Part shown: positions 9,896 through 20,500 of the stretch, piece after piece
Position numbering within the stretch: the stretch's first letter is position 1
Layout of the letters: each line of letters opens with the position of its first letter
From: Tetranychus cinnabarinus
Lineage: Eukaryota; Arthropoda; Arachnida; Trombidiformes; Tetranychidae
Length of the DNA stretch: 64,000 bases
Assembly: GCA_022266195.1 (NCBI GenBank)
Contig: WHVY01000002.1
Coordinates: 7,455,001 to 7,519,000 of the forward strand
Direction: 5' to 3'
Translations under genes and position numbers: made by a program
Notes under the pieces: generated by a model
The model's database searches: none
Told to the model about the DNA's origin: nothing
The model's input: the letters and a program-made list of their open reading frames with translations, nothing else

Positions 9896-12800
9896 TCAGG
9901 TTGCATAGTTTTTAAAGTGAATCGAGGTTAGTCGATTATGAATTCCAATGATGATTGATGCCACCCATATTGCTGTAGGCGATCCATGAATCACGACTGG
10001 AATTGGTTTTTTTTCTTTTAAATCGGATAGTATCTCTATCTGAGTATCAGCAGCTAAAGTTTTCTTAAGGAGAGTCCATAAAGATTTGAGGATTCCATTT
10101 CGTTTACAGTAGCTCACCTGGAAAGTTTTATTAATGTAGTCTGACGTTGTCCCTTCATTTGTATACAGAGATGTTTCAGCGATCAATAAAGACCAAAATA
10201 ATGTTGGGATTGTAGTATCGATGAATTGATTAAGATTCAATTCATTATTTTCCCGCCCAGCCAAGTTTGTCCATACAAGTTTAATTTCTTGAATAAGCTT
10301 AGCAATCAAAATATTAACTGGTAAGCTGACAACAGCACATGAATCGTCTCGGCTCATTACCTTGTCGATTGTCGATGAAATTGCCAGTGTTGAATGTTTT
10401 GACCCTTTACCATAGGATAGAAATGTTTCAGTAATATTATTAACTTTATCTTCAACTTTACGAATAGTTAATGCCATAGATGTCGATAGATGCTTCAGTG
10501 TTAATTGATTATGAATAGCAACATCTTTTGTGGTTGAAGTTTTTTCTTTTCTTTTCTTTTGATTATTTGTAGTAACTTTATATTTCATGTATTGTCGTAA
10601 GTAAAAAGCACACTTGCCAATAAAAGGCAATCCAATATAACTATTTGTCGTGTCTTCGACTTTCTGTTTAGATACGTAGTAAATGGCTGAAGCTGCAGCC
10701 ATTTTATCGTCTTCGGATGCATTGTTCAATTTAGAATCAAATAGTTCATCCATTTTATTGATTAGCAGTGAGTTAATAGCGGCTATCATTTCGTCTTCTT
10801 TATCTTTAAATCGACTCGACTCATTATGAAGTGAAGAAGAGGATCCATCAAGAATTCCTGTGAATAACTCAACTTCCAATGTAAGGCCATATATTTTTAA
10901 CAGGTGATTTATGGTTGATTCATAAACAAGTAAACTTTCCGTAGCGAATGTAATGAATTTCAGCATTTTTGGATGAAGTAAACGCTCGTCTATATCGGAG
11001 CTTGGTTCAAATTTTGCTGGCACATTCAAAAAGTTTGATGAGTGTTGATGCAAATTAACCCAACGATAAATTTCACCACAAGCACTGGTTGAATAGTACG
11101 TCGGCTTTATCGACCATTTATCCATAAAATCAGGAGTTTCCAAAGGTCGATCACCACGTTCAAGTAAATATTCAGAATTAAATCCATTCTTAGGAGCATC
11201 CAATGCTCCATTATATTTGCGACCCAATCGTCGGCATACAGGAGAGTCGTAACCCTTGCAATCAGCATATGATAGTTGTGCGTTTGCAATCATTCCAACC
11301 TGATCTAATCTCACACAATTTATATGGTGTTCAATCATGAGCTCGTCACTTATTTCATCTTGAGTTTCAGCTTTAGGATTATCTGGGTAGGTCATTGGAA
11401 TATGTTCTTGAATCCCAGGGAAATCGTCCATCCAAATGACACAATACTCATCTCCGTCTAAATCCGATCCAGCCATCTGGTCTTGATGAGGACGTTTACC
11501 AGAGACTGGAAAAACTATGCAATCTCTTATCGCATGCAGTTGTTTACAATCAACTGCGACCAATCTACGAACACCACCAAGATCACTTGTTGGAAATTTT
11601 GTAACAAGCAATTCTCCTCTTAGAGGTTCAGTAAAATCCGAAGGCCAACAAAAAACCTGCCATGCTTTAAGAACGCCAGTTGCAAGACCATCCATATTGA
11701 CAGGTAATTTTGAAGGTTGACAGATACCTTTTTCAAAATTAGCTAACACCTTTGGGGACTTTGCTGTCGTATCACAAACTCCGAGCATTGTTCGTGCCTC
11801 AAGCCACGACAAAGGAATCCTTTGTTTAGTCTTCAAACTATCAAAAGCTTGATTCACGGCCAGATGTAAAATGGCTTGAAAGAAGGAGTCGGTCGTGAAG
11901 CTAAAGTTACAGTTAGCAAAAGCGTCTAGGTTGACTACACGATTCAAATGTGTATATAGCTTCATGGTCATCGGAGCTACTTGTTCATCATAAAACGAAG
12001 AATTCAACTTGACTGTTGCGGTGATAAGCTTTAAGAAGAAATCGTTCCACAATCCGATCTGGTTCAGAACCATAATAAAAGGCTTGTTTAAATAAGCTCT
12101 TCTTGGTTCAGAGACTTTAACGATTCCGAGTTTATCTTTCTCGGTAAACATCTTTTGCATGCTTTCGCGAATAACAATAGTCATTCCAATCAGGTCAGGA
12201 TCAACAACCAGCATTCCTTTTGAACCCATGAACCTTATTTGAAACGCTGATGGTATATAACAGTCATCATCTTTGCGCTCCAATACTTTTTGTCTAACCA
12301 AATCGTCGTAAATATAACGTGCAGCTTCCAATGATATGGAACCACATCCATCAGTGAAATTATAAGGCTTACCAGAGTCTGGATGAGAGCCTCCATAAAT
12401 ATCGCTGGTTAAATATATTTTTGTATACTCAGGTAGACCAACAAAAGCCATAACTTGGCTTAAACTTTGTCCGACTCTGGACATATATTTAGGTACACTT
12501 TTTTCCTTCACAATACCAAGTGAGTTTCGAATTGAGGCTGCTGTCCGATTTTGTGAGTCTTTCGCATATAGCATCATACCACCATCTTTAAGTTGTGATG
12601 GCGATGCACCAAAGTATTGATAGGTGCGACCAGCAGCGCAGAGGCCATAAAGTATTCTGTGTTTCAGAATGGAAGTAACACAGTCAACGTTCTCATCGTC
12701 ATCACTTGTTCCTTTCGGTTGATTGGATGCGAAGTTGTTGAATGTAGAACTCAAAGTTCCATAGTTTTCATCCCTATAGATGACACGTAATACATAATCT

Positions 12801-14158
12801 GTTTCAGCTAGGTCAAGAAATTTGCTTGTTCTCGTCGGGACTGGTGGCATGAAAACAGTTCTGCTTGGAGTTAAAACAGCAGTCTTTACATACTTTATAT
12901 GCTCAGTGTCTTTTTCAATATCTTGGATGTTGGCCCATTCCAGTTCAACTTTGGTCAAGAGATATTTAAAATGCTCAAAGAAATTGTGAACTTTACCATG
13001 AACAAAATCATTGTGAAGGCGATTAAGAGCGTGTTGGACTTGATCACTTTGTCCCGCAGCAATTTGTTTTTTAATCAATTCGTTAATAATTTTCTCTCCT
13101 TTGTGGTTAATTTGCAGATCGTCCTGATAATTGAAGCTCAATGATTTAATGCAAGCTAGGAGATATTTGATCTTATCAGGAAATTCCATACCATCAGATT
13201 CGTTATATATAACAAATTTATCACTGTAGTTTACGATGCTTCCAAATGAAAGATCGAACTTTAAATGACGACGCAAAAGGTACAAAGCCGGTATATAAGA
13301 TGTATCATAAGATAACCAGGTTAATCGTAAAACATTACATTTACCAATTAAATCTCGAGAAATGAGACCACAGGAACTCTTTCGTTTCCATTTGATTTGG
13401 TTTCTACCATTAGGCAGACAGCTTTGAACATCAGCCACAAATACCTTTGGAGCATTGGACAGTTCGGCATAAAATGAGAAACCAAGGGGCTGTACATGGT
13501 GAATGTTAACGCTTTTGATTGAGTTGCAATCATAACGAAACATCACTTTTTTCTCGGTCCCGTTCTCATCAATCATAGTAAACATTAAATTTAGTTCATT
13601 TTTGTGAGGAATTAATTCAACATTTAAATCATCAATTTGTATTGTTGATGGAGTACTGAAATGAGAGACAAAACAGTCGCCATTGACGATATTTCCGAAA
13701 GCAAAGTTAGCAATATTGGAAGGCAGCTTAGACTTCAAAGATGTAGCTCCAATAACTTGACGGAAATTTAAAGAATTTTCATCAAATTTCCAAAAATAAC
13801 CATAAGATTCATCGTGTTTTCCACCCAGAGGCGATAAATTGCTGACTAAATCTCCCAACTGGTTGGTCTTCAGATCAATCGAACCTCTCCATCCATACAT
13901 TGAGGGCAAATCTAGAGGTTTATCGGTCCAAGTATCAGGCTTAACAGGGTCCAGGAATTGGCCATCACTATAACGATGTTTGTTACCACAATGGTCCGTA
14001 ATTTCAGCCGAAGTGACTTTAGAGTTGATGAAGATAGTTTTAATGTCACCCAATACTCTCGCTTTGTCGATTGTAAACAGATTTTTCTTGTTGGGAACAA
14101 TTTTCAAGTTGAAAGACACTGAGTTTAACTTTTCGTTGAATTGTTGCATGTTGCACAA
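9896..14158 (-). CDS. RNA-dependent RNA polymerase, copy 1 (complete)
   Basis: A 1420-aa, intronless eukaryotic RdRP of the QDE-1/EGO-1/RDR family. These enzymes copy single-stranded RNA into dsRNA or short antisense RNA that feeds Dicer and Argonaute. The catalytic DLDGD lies at residues 899-903, within GSDLDGDEYCVIW, which supplies the metal-binding aspartates. Other family signatures in order are TPSRTVFMPP (about residue 430), YQYFGASPSQL, the KYMSRVGQSLSQ block, NFTDGCGSIS, FQIRFMGSKGML and EPRRAYLNKPF. The C-terminus ends with the VVIHGSP..GIHNRL block shared by all array members. Start: ATG at 14158, two codons before a second Met, and close to the start of copy 2. The length fits the family and there are no breaks. 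Nearest relative is copy 2 (17505-21746). Confidence 0.93.
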   Translation of the reverse strand: MCNMQQFNEKLNSVSFNLKIVPNKKNLFTIDKARVLGDIKTIFINSKVTSAEITDHCGNKHRYSDGQFLDPVKPDTWTDKPLDLPSMYGWRGSIDLKTNQLGDLVSNLSPLGGKHDESYGYFWKFDENSLNFRQVIGATSLKSKLPSNIANFAFGNIVNGDCFVSHFSTPSTIQIDDLNVELIPHKNELNLMFTMIDENGTEKKVMFRYDCNSIKSVNIHHVQPLGFSFYAELSNAPKVFVADVQSCLPNGRNQIKWKRKSSCGLISRDLIGKCNVLRLTWLSYDTSYIPALYLLRRHLKFDLSFGSIVNYSDKFVIYNESDGMEFPDKIKYLLACIKSLSFNYQDDLQINHKGEKIINELIKKQIAAGQSDQVQHALNRLHNDFVHGKVHNFFEHFKYLLTKVELEWANIQDIEKDTEHIKYVKTAVLTPSRTVFMPPVPTRTSKFLDLAETDYVLRVIYRDENYGTLSSTFNNFASNQPKGTSDDDENVDCVTSILKHRILYGLCAAGRTYQYFGASPSQLKDGGMMLYAKDSQNRTAASIRNSLGIVKEKSVPKYMSRVGQSLSQVMAFVGLPEYTKIYLTSDIYGGSHPDSGKPYNFTDGCGSISLEAARYIYDDLVRQKVLERKDDDCYIPSAFQIRFMGSKGMLVVDPDLIGMTIVIRESMQKMFTEKDKLGIVKVSEPRRAYLNKPFIMVLNQIGLWNDFFLKLITATVKLNSSFYDEQVAPMTMKLYTHLNRVVNLDAFANCNFSFTTDSFFQAILHLAVNQAFDSLKTKQRIPLSWLEARTMLGVCDTTAKSPKVLANFEKGICQPSKLPVNMDGLATGVLKAWQVFCWPSDFTEPLRGELLVTKFPTSDLGGVRRLVAVDCKQLHAIRDCIVFPVSGKRPHQDQMAGSDLDGDEYCVIWMDDFPGIQEHIPMTYPDNPKAETQDEISDELMIEHHINCVRLDQVGMIANAQLSYADCKGYDSPVCRRLGRKYNGALDAPKNGFNSEYLLERGDRPLETPDFMDKWSIKPTYYSTSACGEIYRWVNLHQHSSNFLNVPAKFEPSSDIDERLLHPKMLKFITFATESLLVYESTINHLLKIYGLTLEVELFTGILDGSSSSLHNESSRFKDKEDEMIAAINSLLINKMDELFDSKLNNASEDDKMAAASAIYYVSKQKVEDTTNSYIGLPFIGKCAFYLRQYMKYKVTTNNQKKRKEKTSTTKDVAIHNQLTLKHLSTSMALTIRKVEDKVNNITETFLSYGKGSKHSTLAISSTIDKVMSRDDSCAVVSLPVNILIAKLIQEIKLVWTNLAGRENNELNLNQFIDTTIPTLFWSLLIAETSLYTNEGTTSDYINKTFQVSYCKRNGILKSLWTLLKKTLAADTQIEILSDLKEKKPIPVVIHGSPTAIWVASIIIGIHNRLTSIHFKNYAT

Positions 14159-15490
14159 AATTTAACAGTAACTTTTAGATAGAACTGAAATGAGAAAGAA
14201 ATAAAATTTTACTTACACATCCCTATTTATACAATTAATTCAAAAATTGATTTCATATTGTTTAGCATTGGTGAAATCTATGGCGATTAAAAGATTCTCA
14301 CACTCATCTTATCTCTATTGTTTTTAATTAATCATTAATTAATCATATGCCTTTACGCAAATACTTTTGGTTATCTAATAAATTTTAAAAAATCCAGCAT
14401 ATTCTGAGACTGACTAATTTTTGCGATATAATCTATTCAGGCTGAACTGTAGAGATTCATCTACAGGTAGACTCTATTATGCTAAATATTAGGTTAAATT
14501 GTACATTAAAAATGAAATATTTCGATTTTTGGGTGGATAAGATAAAGAATCTGGTTATAATTGTTAGAAGGGTAACAATCAGAACCAGAGGATAACAAAA
14601 ATGAAATCCTCTTATCATTCACCTAGTAACAATAAAGAGTTAAGCTTATAACAATTGGTCAATCTTGATTAAAATCGGATAGACAGTATAATAATTAGTC
14701 TCTAATTCATTAATAGAAACAAAAACTAACCTCTGGCTTCTTAAATTAATCTGTGCATCAAACACTGGGATAAATTATTACCTTTAGTAATTAGTAATTT
14801 AGTAATTACCTTTACCTATTAGTAAAATAATATTTACAATCCCATTGCAATAAATTGTCAATTTTATCAACACTACACTTATTTTGTATTTTCAGTCTAT
14901 TTCTTGATTCATGTTGGAACTATTTGCTCAGTTACTGATTTGTTTGACATGTGGAATGATACGCTTGTTAAGATTTGTTTGAAATTTTCGTCAAGATAAC
15001 AGTAACATGGTAACACACACATAATAGTAACAGGGAATGAAAAAAATAAAATGGGACACATATTTGTAATACATTAATAGTGAATACAGAAAATGGAAAA
15101 TTAGATATTTTTTGTTCAATAAGTATAAAAATGGATGGTATTCAGTAAAATATTTCAATATATTCATTGTAAGTTATTTTAAAAATGAGTAAAATCAAAA
15201 ATGTTGTCATGAATCGTTAAGAAAGTTACTCAAACTCTTGCGATTCAAATCGATTCCGCCAACACACAGGTCAATTCACAGCATCTAAATACATTATAAT
15301 CCAATGCATTATAATCTAATTTCAATGATTCATAATTTGTGTTCAACAATAAAGATAAAATCACGAATGAGTCACCAAAATTGAAATCACCAGTAAAATT
15401 AGAAACATTAATCACAAGCATGATGAAATGATTTTTCCCCAATCATCCTAAACATGAAAAACAAAATTAAAGTCTATAAGGATAAGTCAA
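14159..15490. other. Intergenic DNA upstream of RdRP copy 1
   Basis: AT-rich, and matched almost throughout by 21747-23255 upstream of copy 2. It must contain the copy 1 promoter, but I could not assign a TATA box or transcription start with confidence. Short open frames here (for example 15245-15442, minus) look like decayed DNA. Confidence 0.5.
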
Positions 15491-15493
15491 ATT

Positions 15494-15602
15494 AAAAACT
15501 GACCCTCGTCAATTTGAAGAGATAATTCAAAAGAAGACACCAAAAACTATGTTAGGTCTTATCAAAAGTTCCGTAAAATGTAGTTGACGAGGGTCAGTTT
15601 TT
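15494..15602. repeat. Short inverted-repeat element, copy 1
   Basis: AAAAACTGACCCTCGTCAA at 15494-15512 is perfectly complemented at 15584-15602, enclosing about 70 bp. The same structure is at 23257-23370. Both lie at equivalent places in the two segmental duplication units, so it was there before the duplication. MITE or conserved hairpin. Confidence 0.65.
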
Positions 15603-15639
15603 CGTGAGAAATGCCCCTTATGATTTGAGTGGAAATGGA

Positions 15640-16975
15640 AGCTCAGATACTTGCTTTGCTGCTGAAGAACTGAAATCTCTCCATTCCTAGCATCAGTGAT
15701 ACGAACTTTAAAACATCGGTTAGTGAAAAGGTCGATTGAGTTGTCATCTTCTCTAATCAAACTGTTAGAGAGTTCTTGTTCCAATAATGCCATTACCATT
15801 TGACCCATTGGGTTGTGATGACTAGAGAATAGTCCACTGGTTCTTTGTATCTCAAGTCCGCAACAATTGTCTTCTTGAATGTCATTAAAAATTTTCAACA
15901 AAATTTTACCCGAACTTTCGTTAGTTCGTTCACCAGTACAGTAAGGAATGATGGCTCGCTGGTAAATTTTGTGCAATTGATTGTAAAGATCGTCTCGCTC
16001 AACAATTTGTGTCATGCCGAAAAATTGGCGAATCCAATAGTCCATTGGTCCTGTCATCAAAAGAGACGTTTGTCGAAAGAGACCATTTTTCTCTAATATT
16101 AGATCTGAGTCTGACAAGGGAACCACGCGAAGCGGTACTCACCGATTTTTATGTTCTATAGCTCATTCGAAAGAGCTCGTCGAGTAGATAAAAAGTGTTA
16201 ATTATTAGCTGCCCATACGCACTTTTGAAAAAGTTACAGGGCTTCCTATCGAAAATTTAAGGCCGCGAATGATTAAATAAAACGCTGGAAAAATATTCGA
16301 TTTTGATTTTTTTAATCAAATTTTTTTTTATTAAATGAAAATTTAATCTTTTATCTTTCATTTTGTACTACGAACGTAGTTTTGCGACGCATAGATCGCG
16401 TGCAAATCAATTTCTAAAAAACATCTATTAAAAAAATTGTTGAAAAATTGAGATTTTAACCATTTTTGTCTATGAAAAAATTGAGAAATTTGGATTTCTC
16501 AATGTTAATTTTCTCATAGGATTCACAATTTTTTTCATCGATTTTTTTTCGAAATTGATTTGCACGCGATCTATGCGTCGCAAAACTACGTTCGTAGTAC
16601 CAAATGAAAGATAAAAAATTAAATTTTCATTTAAGAAAAAAAATTTGATTAAAAAAATCAAAATCGAATATTTTTTCAGCGTTTTATTTAATCATTCGCG
16701 GCCTTAAATTTTCGATAGGAAGCCCTGTAACTTTTTCAAAAGTGCGTATGGGCAGCTAATAATTAACACTTTTTATCTACTCGACGAGCTCTTTCGAATG
16801 AGCTATAGAACATAAAAATCGGTGAGTACCACTTCGCGTGGTTCCCTTGTGAGTCCATTCAGGTTCTGAAGCAAATTTACAGCTGTGTAACAAGTATCCA
16901 ACAATTGCTTCGTATTTTAAAAGTAAATTTGGGATTGGAAACAACTTGATAGATCAACATAAGAAAGAAAAAAAT
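15640..16975 (-). pseudogene. RdRP C-terminal fragment, interrupted
   Basis: 15640-16113 and 16851-16975 match the 3' part of RdRP copy 3 (about 23750-24760). The readable block at about 15640-16060 includes DYWIRQFFGMTQIVERDD and SSHHNPMGQMVMALLEQEL, nearly identical to copy 3. Relative to copy 3 there are internal deletions (near 16050 and near 16925), loss of the last coding segment, and a 737-bp palindromic insertion at 16114-16850. There is no catalytic DLDGD. This is the remains of a second copy-3-type gene that should sit beside copy 1, as copy 3 sits beside copy 2. Confidence 0.8.
16114..16850. mobile_element. Foldback palindromic element, about 737 bp
   Basis: The ends ACAAGGGAACCACGCGAAG and its reverse complement CTTCGCGTGGTTCCCTTGT are the tips of two arms of about 335 bp (16114-16450 and 16515-16850) that are almost perfect inverted copies, separated by about 65 bp. 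Markers such as 'ggccgcgaatgatt' and 'gcgacgcatagatcgcgtgc' appear in both orientations. A 3-bp TGA flanks CAAGGG..CCCTTG on each side and may be a target-site duplication. No transposase is encoded. It sits inside RdRP sequence that is continuous in copy 3, so it is an insertion. Confidence 0.85.
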
Positions 16976-17504
16976 TCAGAGGATAATATTTTTCAAAATA
17001 CTTTATTTTTTTTGTTTTCAATGTCAGGATACATTAATATAAGGGAAGAGGAATTGGGATATTAGATCATTAACTGAAAGCTAAGGGACTGAACGAGATA
17101 GAATCTAGATTGAAAGTTAACAATTCTGGGTAAATCTCAATCAAAGATCGAAAAATTTCGGAATAACCGTTTTTTTGTTTTGAATTGTAACTTTGGCGTT
17201 AAGGTTCTATCTCATGCACTCTCTTGGCTCTCAATAAATGATCTAATAGTGCATACAATAGCGATGTGCTTCATTCAGCAATAGCTATTGTATTATCACC
17301 AAATATGGTTTATTACATTAACCATCAAGTCTAACTAACATTCAATGATAATAGTTTATAGCCGATGTTATTGGATTTACGATTTGATGTTTCAAACGAT
17401 TTACCCAAATAATATCATTGGTGTCGTAGACCTGATGATTAGTGCAACCACTAAGAACCTGAGTATGAAAACAATGGAGTGTGTCGACATTGTTGAACAT
17501 ACTG

Positions 17505-20500
17505 TCAGGTTGCATAGTTTTTAAAGTGAATCGAGGTTAGTCGATTGTGGATTCCAATGATGATTGATGCCACCCATATTGATTTAGGCGATCCATGAAT
17601 CACGACTGGAATCGAGTTTTTCTCCATTGAATCAGATAGTTTCTCTATCTGAGTATCGGCAGCTAAAGTTTTCTCGAGAAGTGTCCATATTGAACTGTGG
17701 ATTCCTCGTTTACCACACCGAACCAGGAAAGATTTATTCATATAACCTGACGTTGTCTTTTCATTTGTATATAGAGATGTTTCAGAGACCAATATAGACC
17801 AAATTAATGTCGGGATTGTAGAATCGATGAATTGATTAAGATTCAATTCATTATTTTTCCGCCCAGCCAAGTTTGTCCATACAAGTTTAGTTTCTTGTAA
17901 AAGCTTAGCAATCAAATTATGAAATGGTAAGCTGACAACAGCACATGAACTATCTCGGCTCATTATTTTGTCGATTCGCGATGAGATTGCCAGGGTTGTA
18001 TCTTTTGCCACTTTATCATAAGTTAAAAACGTCTTAATGATGTTAATAACTTTATCTTTTATTTCACAAAGTGCTGAGACCATCAATGGCTGTTCAATTT
18101 TTGATTGATTATGAACAGCAACAGCTTTCGTGGTTGGCGTTTTTTCTGGTATTTTTGTAGTAACTTTATATTTCATGTATTGTCGTAAGTAAAAAGCACA
18201 CTTGCCAATAAAAGGTAATCCAATATAACTATTTGTCGTGTCTTCGACTTTCTGTTTAGATACGTAGTAAATGGCTGAAGCTGCAGCCATTTTATCGTCT
18301 TCGGATGCATTGTTCAATTTAGAATCAAATAGTTCATCCATTTTATTAGTTAGCAATGAGTTTATAGAGGCTATCATTGAGTCTTCTTTATCTTTGAATC
18401 GACTTGACTCATTAAGAAGGGAAGAAGATCCATCGAGAATTCCTGTGAACAACTCAACTTCCGATTTGAGGCCATATCTTGTTAACAGGTGATCTATGAT
18501 TGATTCATAAACAAGTAGACTTTCTGTAGCGAATGTAATAAATTTCAGCATTCTTGGATGAAGTAAACGTTCATCAATATCGGAGTTTGGTTCAAACACT
18601 GCTGGCACATTTAAAAGGTTTGTTGAGAGTTGATGTAAGTTAACCAGACGATAAATTTCACCACAAGCACTGGTTGAATAATAAGTTGGCTTAATTGACC
18701 ATTTATCCATAAAATCAGGAAATTCCAAAGGTCGATCACCACGTTCAAGTAAATACTTAGAATTGAATCCATTCTTAGGAGCATCCAATGCTCCATTATG
18801 TTTATAACCCAATCTTTTACCAATAATAGAGTCGTAACCCTCGATATCAGCGTATGTTAATTGTGCATTTGCAATCATTCCAACCTGATCTAATCTCACA
18901 CAATTTATGTGGTGTTCAATCATCAGCTCATCACTTATTTCATATTGAGTTTCAGCTTTAGGATTTTCTGGATAACTCGTTGGATTCCGTTCTTGAATCC
19001 GGAGCAAATCTTCCATCCAAGTAACACAATACTCATCTCCGTCTAAATCAGATCCAGCCATTTCGTCTTGGTGAGGACGTTTACCATCTACTGGAAACAC
19101 TATGCAGTCTCTTATCGCATGTAGTTCTTTACAATCAACTGCGACCAATCTACGAACACCACCAAGATCACTTGTTGGGAATTTTGTGACAGTCAATTCT
19201 CCTCTTAATGGCGCAGTAAAATCAGAAGGCCAACAAAAAACTTGCCCTGCTTTGAGAACACCAGCTCCAAGACCATCCATACTGACCAGAAATTCGGGAG
19301 GCTGGCAGATACCTTTTTCAAAATTAGCTAACACCTTTGAAGACTTTGCTGTAGTATCACAAACTCCGAGCATTGTTCGTGCCTCAAACCACGGCAAAGG
19401 AATTCTTTGTTTAGTCTTCAAACTATCAAAAGCTTGACTCACGGCAAGATGTAAAATGGCTTGAAAGAAGGAGTCGGTCGTGAAGCTAAAGTTACAGTTA
19501 GCAAAAGCGTCTATGTTGACTACACGATTCAAATGTGTATATATCTTCATGGTCATCAAAGCAACTTGTTCATCGTAAAACGAAGAATTCAAATCACGTA
19601 AGGTTGAGGTGGTAAGATTTATGAAGAAATCGTTCCACAATCCGATCTGGTTCAGAACCATAATGAAAGGCTTGTTTAAATAAGCTCTTCTTGGTGCAGA
19701 GACTTTAACGATTCCAAGTTTATCTTTCTCAGTAAACATCTTCTGCATGCTTTCGCGAATAACAATAGTCATTCCAATCAGGTCAGGATCAACTACCAGC
19801 ATTCCTTTTGATCCCATGAACCTTATTTGAAACGCTGATGGTATATAACTGTCATCATCTTTGCGCTCCAATACTTTCTGTCTAATCAAATCGTCATAAA
19901 TATAACGAGCAGCTTCCAATGATAAGAAACCACATCCATCAGTGAAATTATAAGGCTTATTAGTGTGTGGATGCGAACCTCCATAAATATCACTGGTTAA
20001 ATATATTTTTGTATACTCAGGCAGACCAACAAAAGCCATAACTTGGCTTAAACTGAGTCCAATTCTGGACATATATTTAGATACACTTTTTTCTTTCACA
20101 ATACCAAGAGAACTTCGAATTGAGGCTGCTGTCCGATTTTGCGAGTCTTTCGCGTATAAAATCATCCCACCTTCTTTAAGTTGTGATGGCGATGCACCAA
20201 AGTATTGATAGGTGCGACCAGCAACGGTAAGACCTTTTCTAAGTATCCTTTTTTTCAGCATGGAGGTAACACAGTCAACGTTCTCCTCGTCATCACCTGT
20301 TTCTCCCGGTTGATTGTATTCGAAGTTGTTGAATGTAGAACACAAGGTTCCATAGTTTTCATCTCTATAGATGACACGTAAAACACAATCTGTTTCTGCT
20401 GAATCAAGAAATCTGCTTGTTCTCGTCATGACCGGTGGCATGAAAACAGTTCGGCTGGGAGTAAATACAACAGTCTTTATATATTTGATATGCTCAGTGT

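Larger units (their letters stand above)
9340..15660. repeat. Segmental duplication unit 1 (contains RdRP copy 1)
   Basis: The 3' flank of RdRP copy 1 (9340-9895), the gene, and the 5' intergenic DNA through about 15660 all match 16970-23430 in the same order and orientation, with the flanks nearly as similar as the coding parts. No second gene lies in the flanks. 'tttatt' near 9386 is a minus-strand AATAAA-type signal for the RdRP. Confidence 0.85.

Noticed and set aside
18271..18492. Plus-strand frames inside the RdRP genes (also 12899-13144, 20490-20735)
   Set aside because: They are antisense shadows of conserved RdRP coding sequence; the same shadows occur in each copy.
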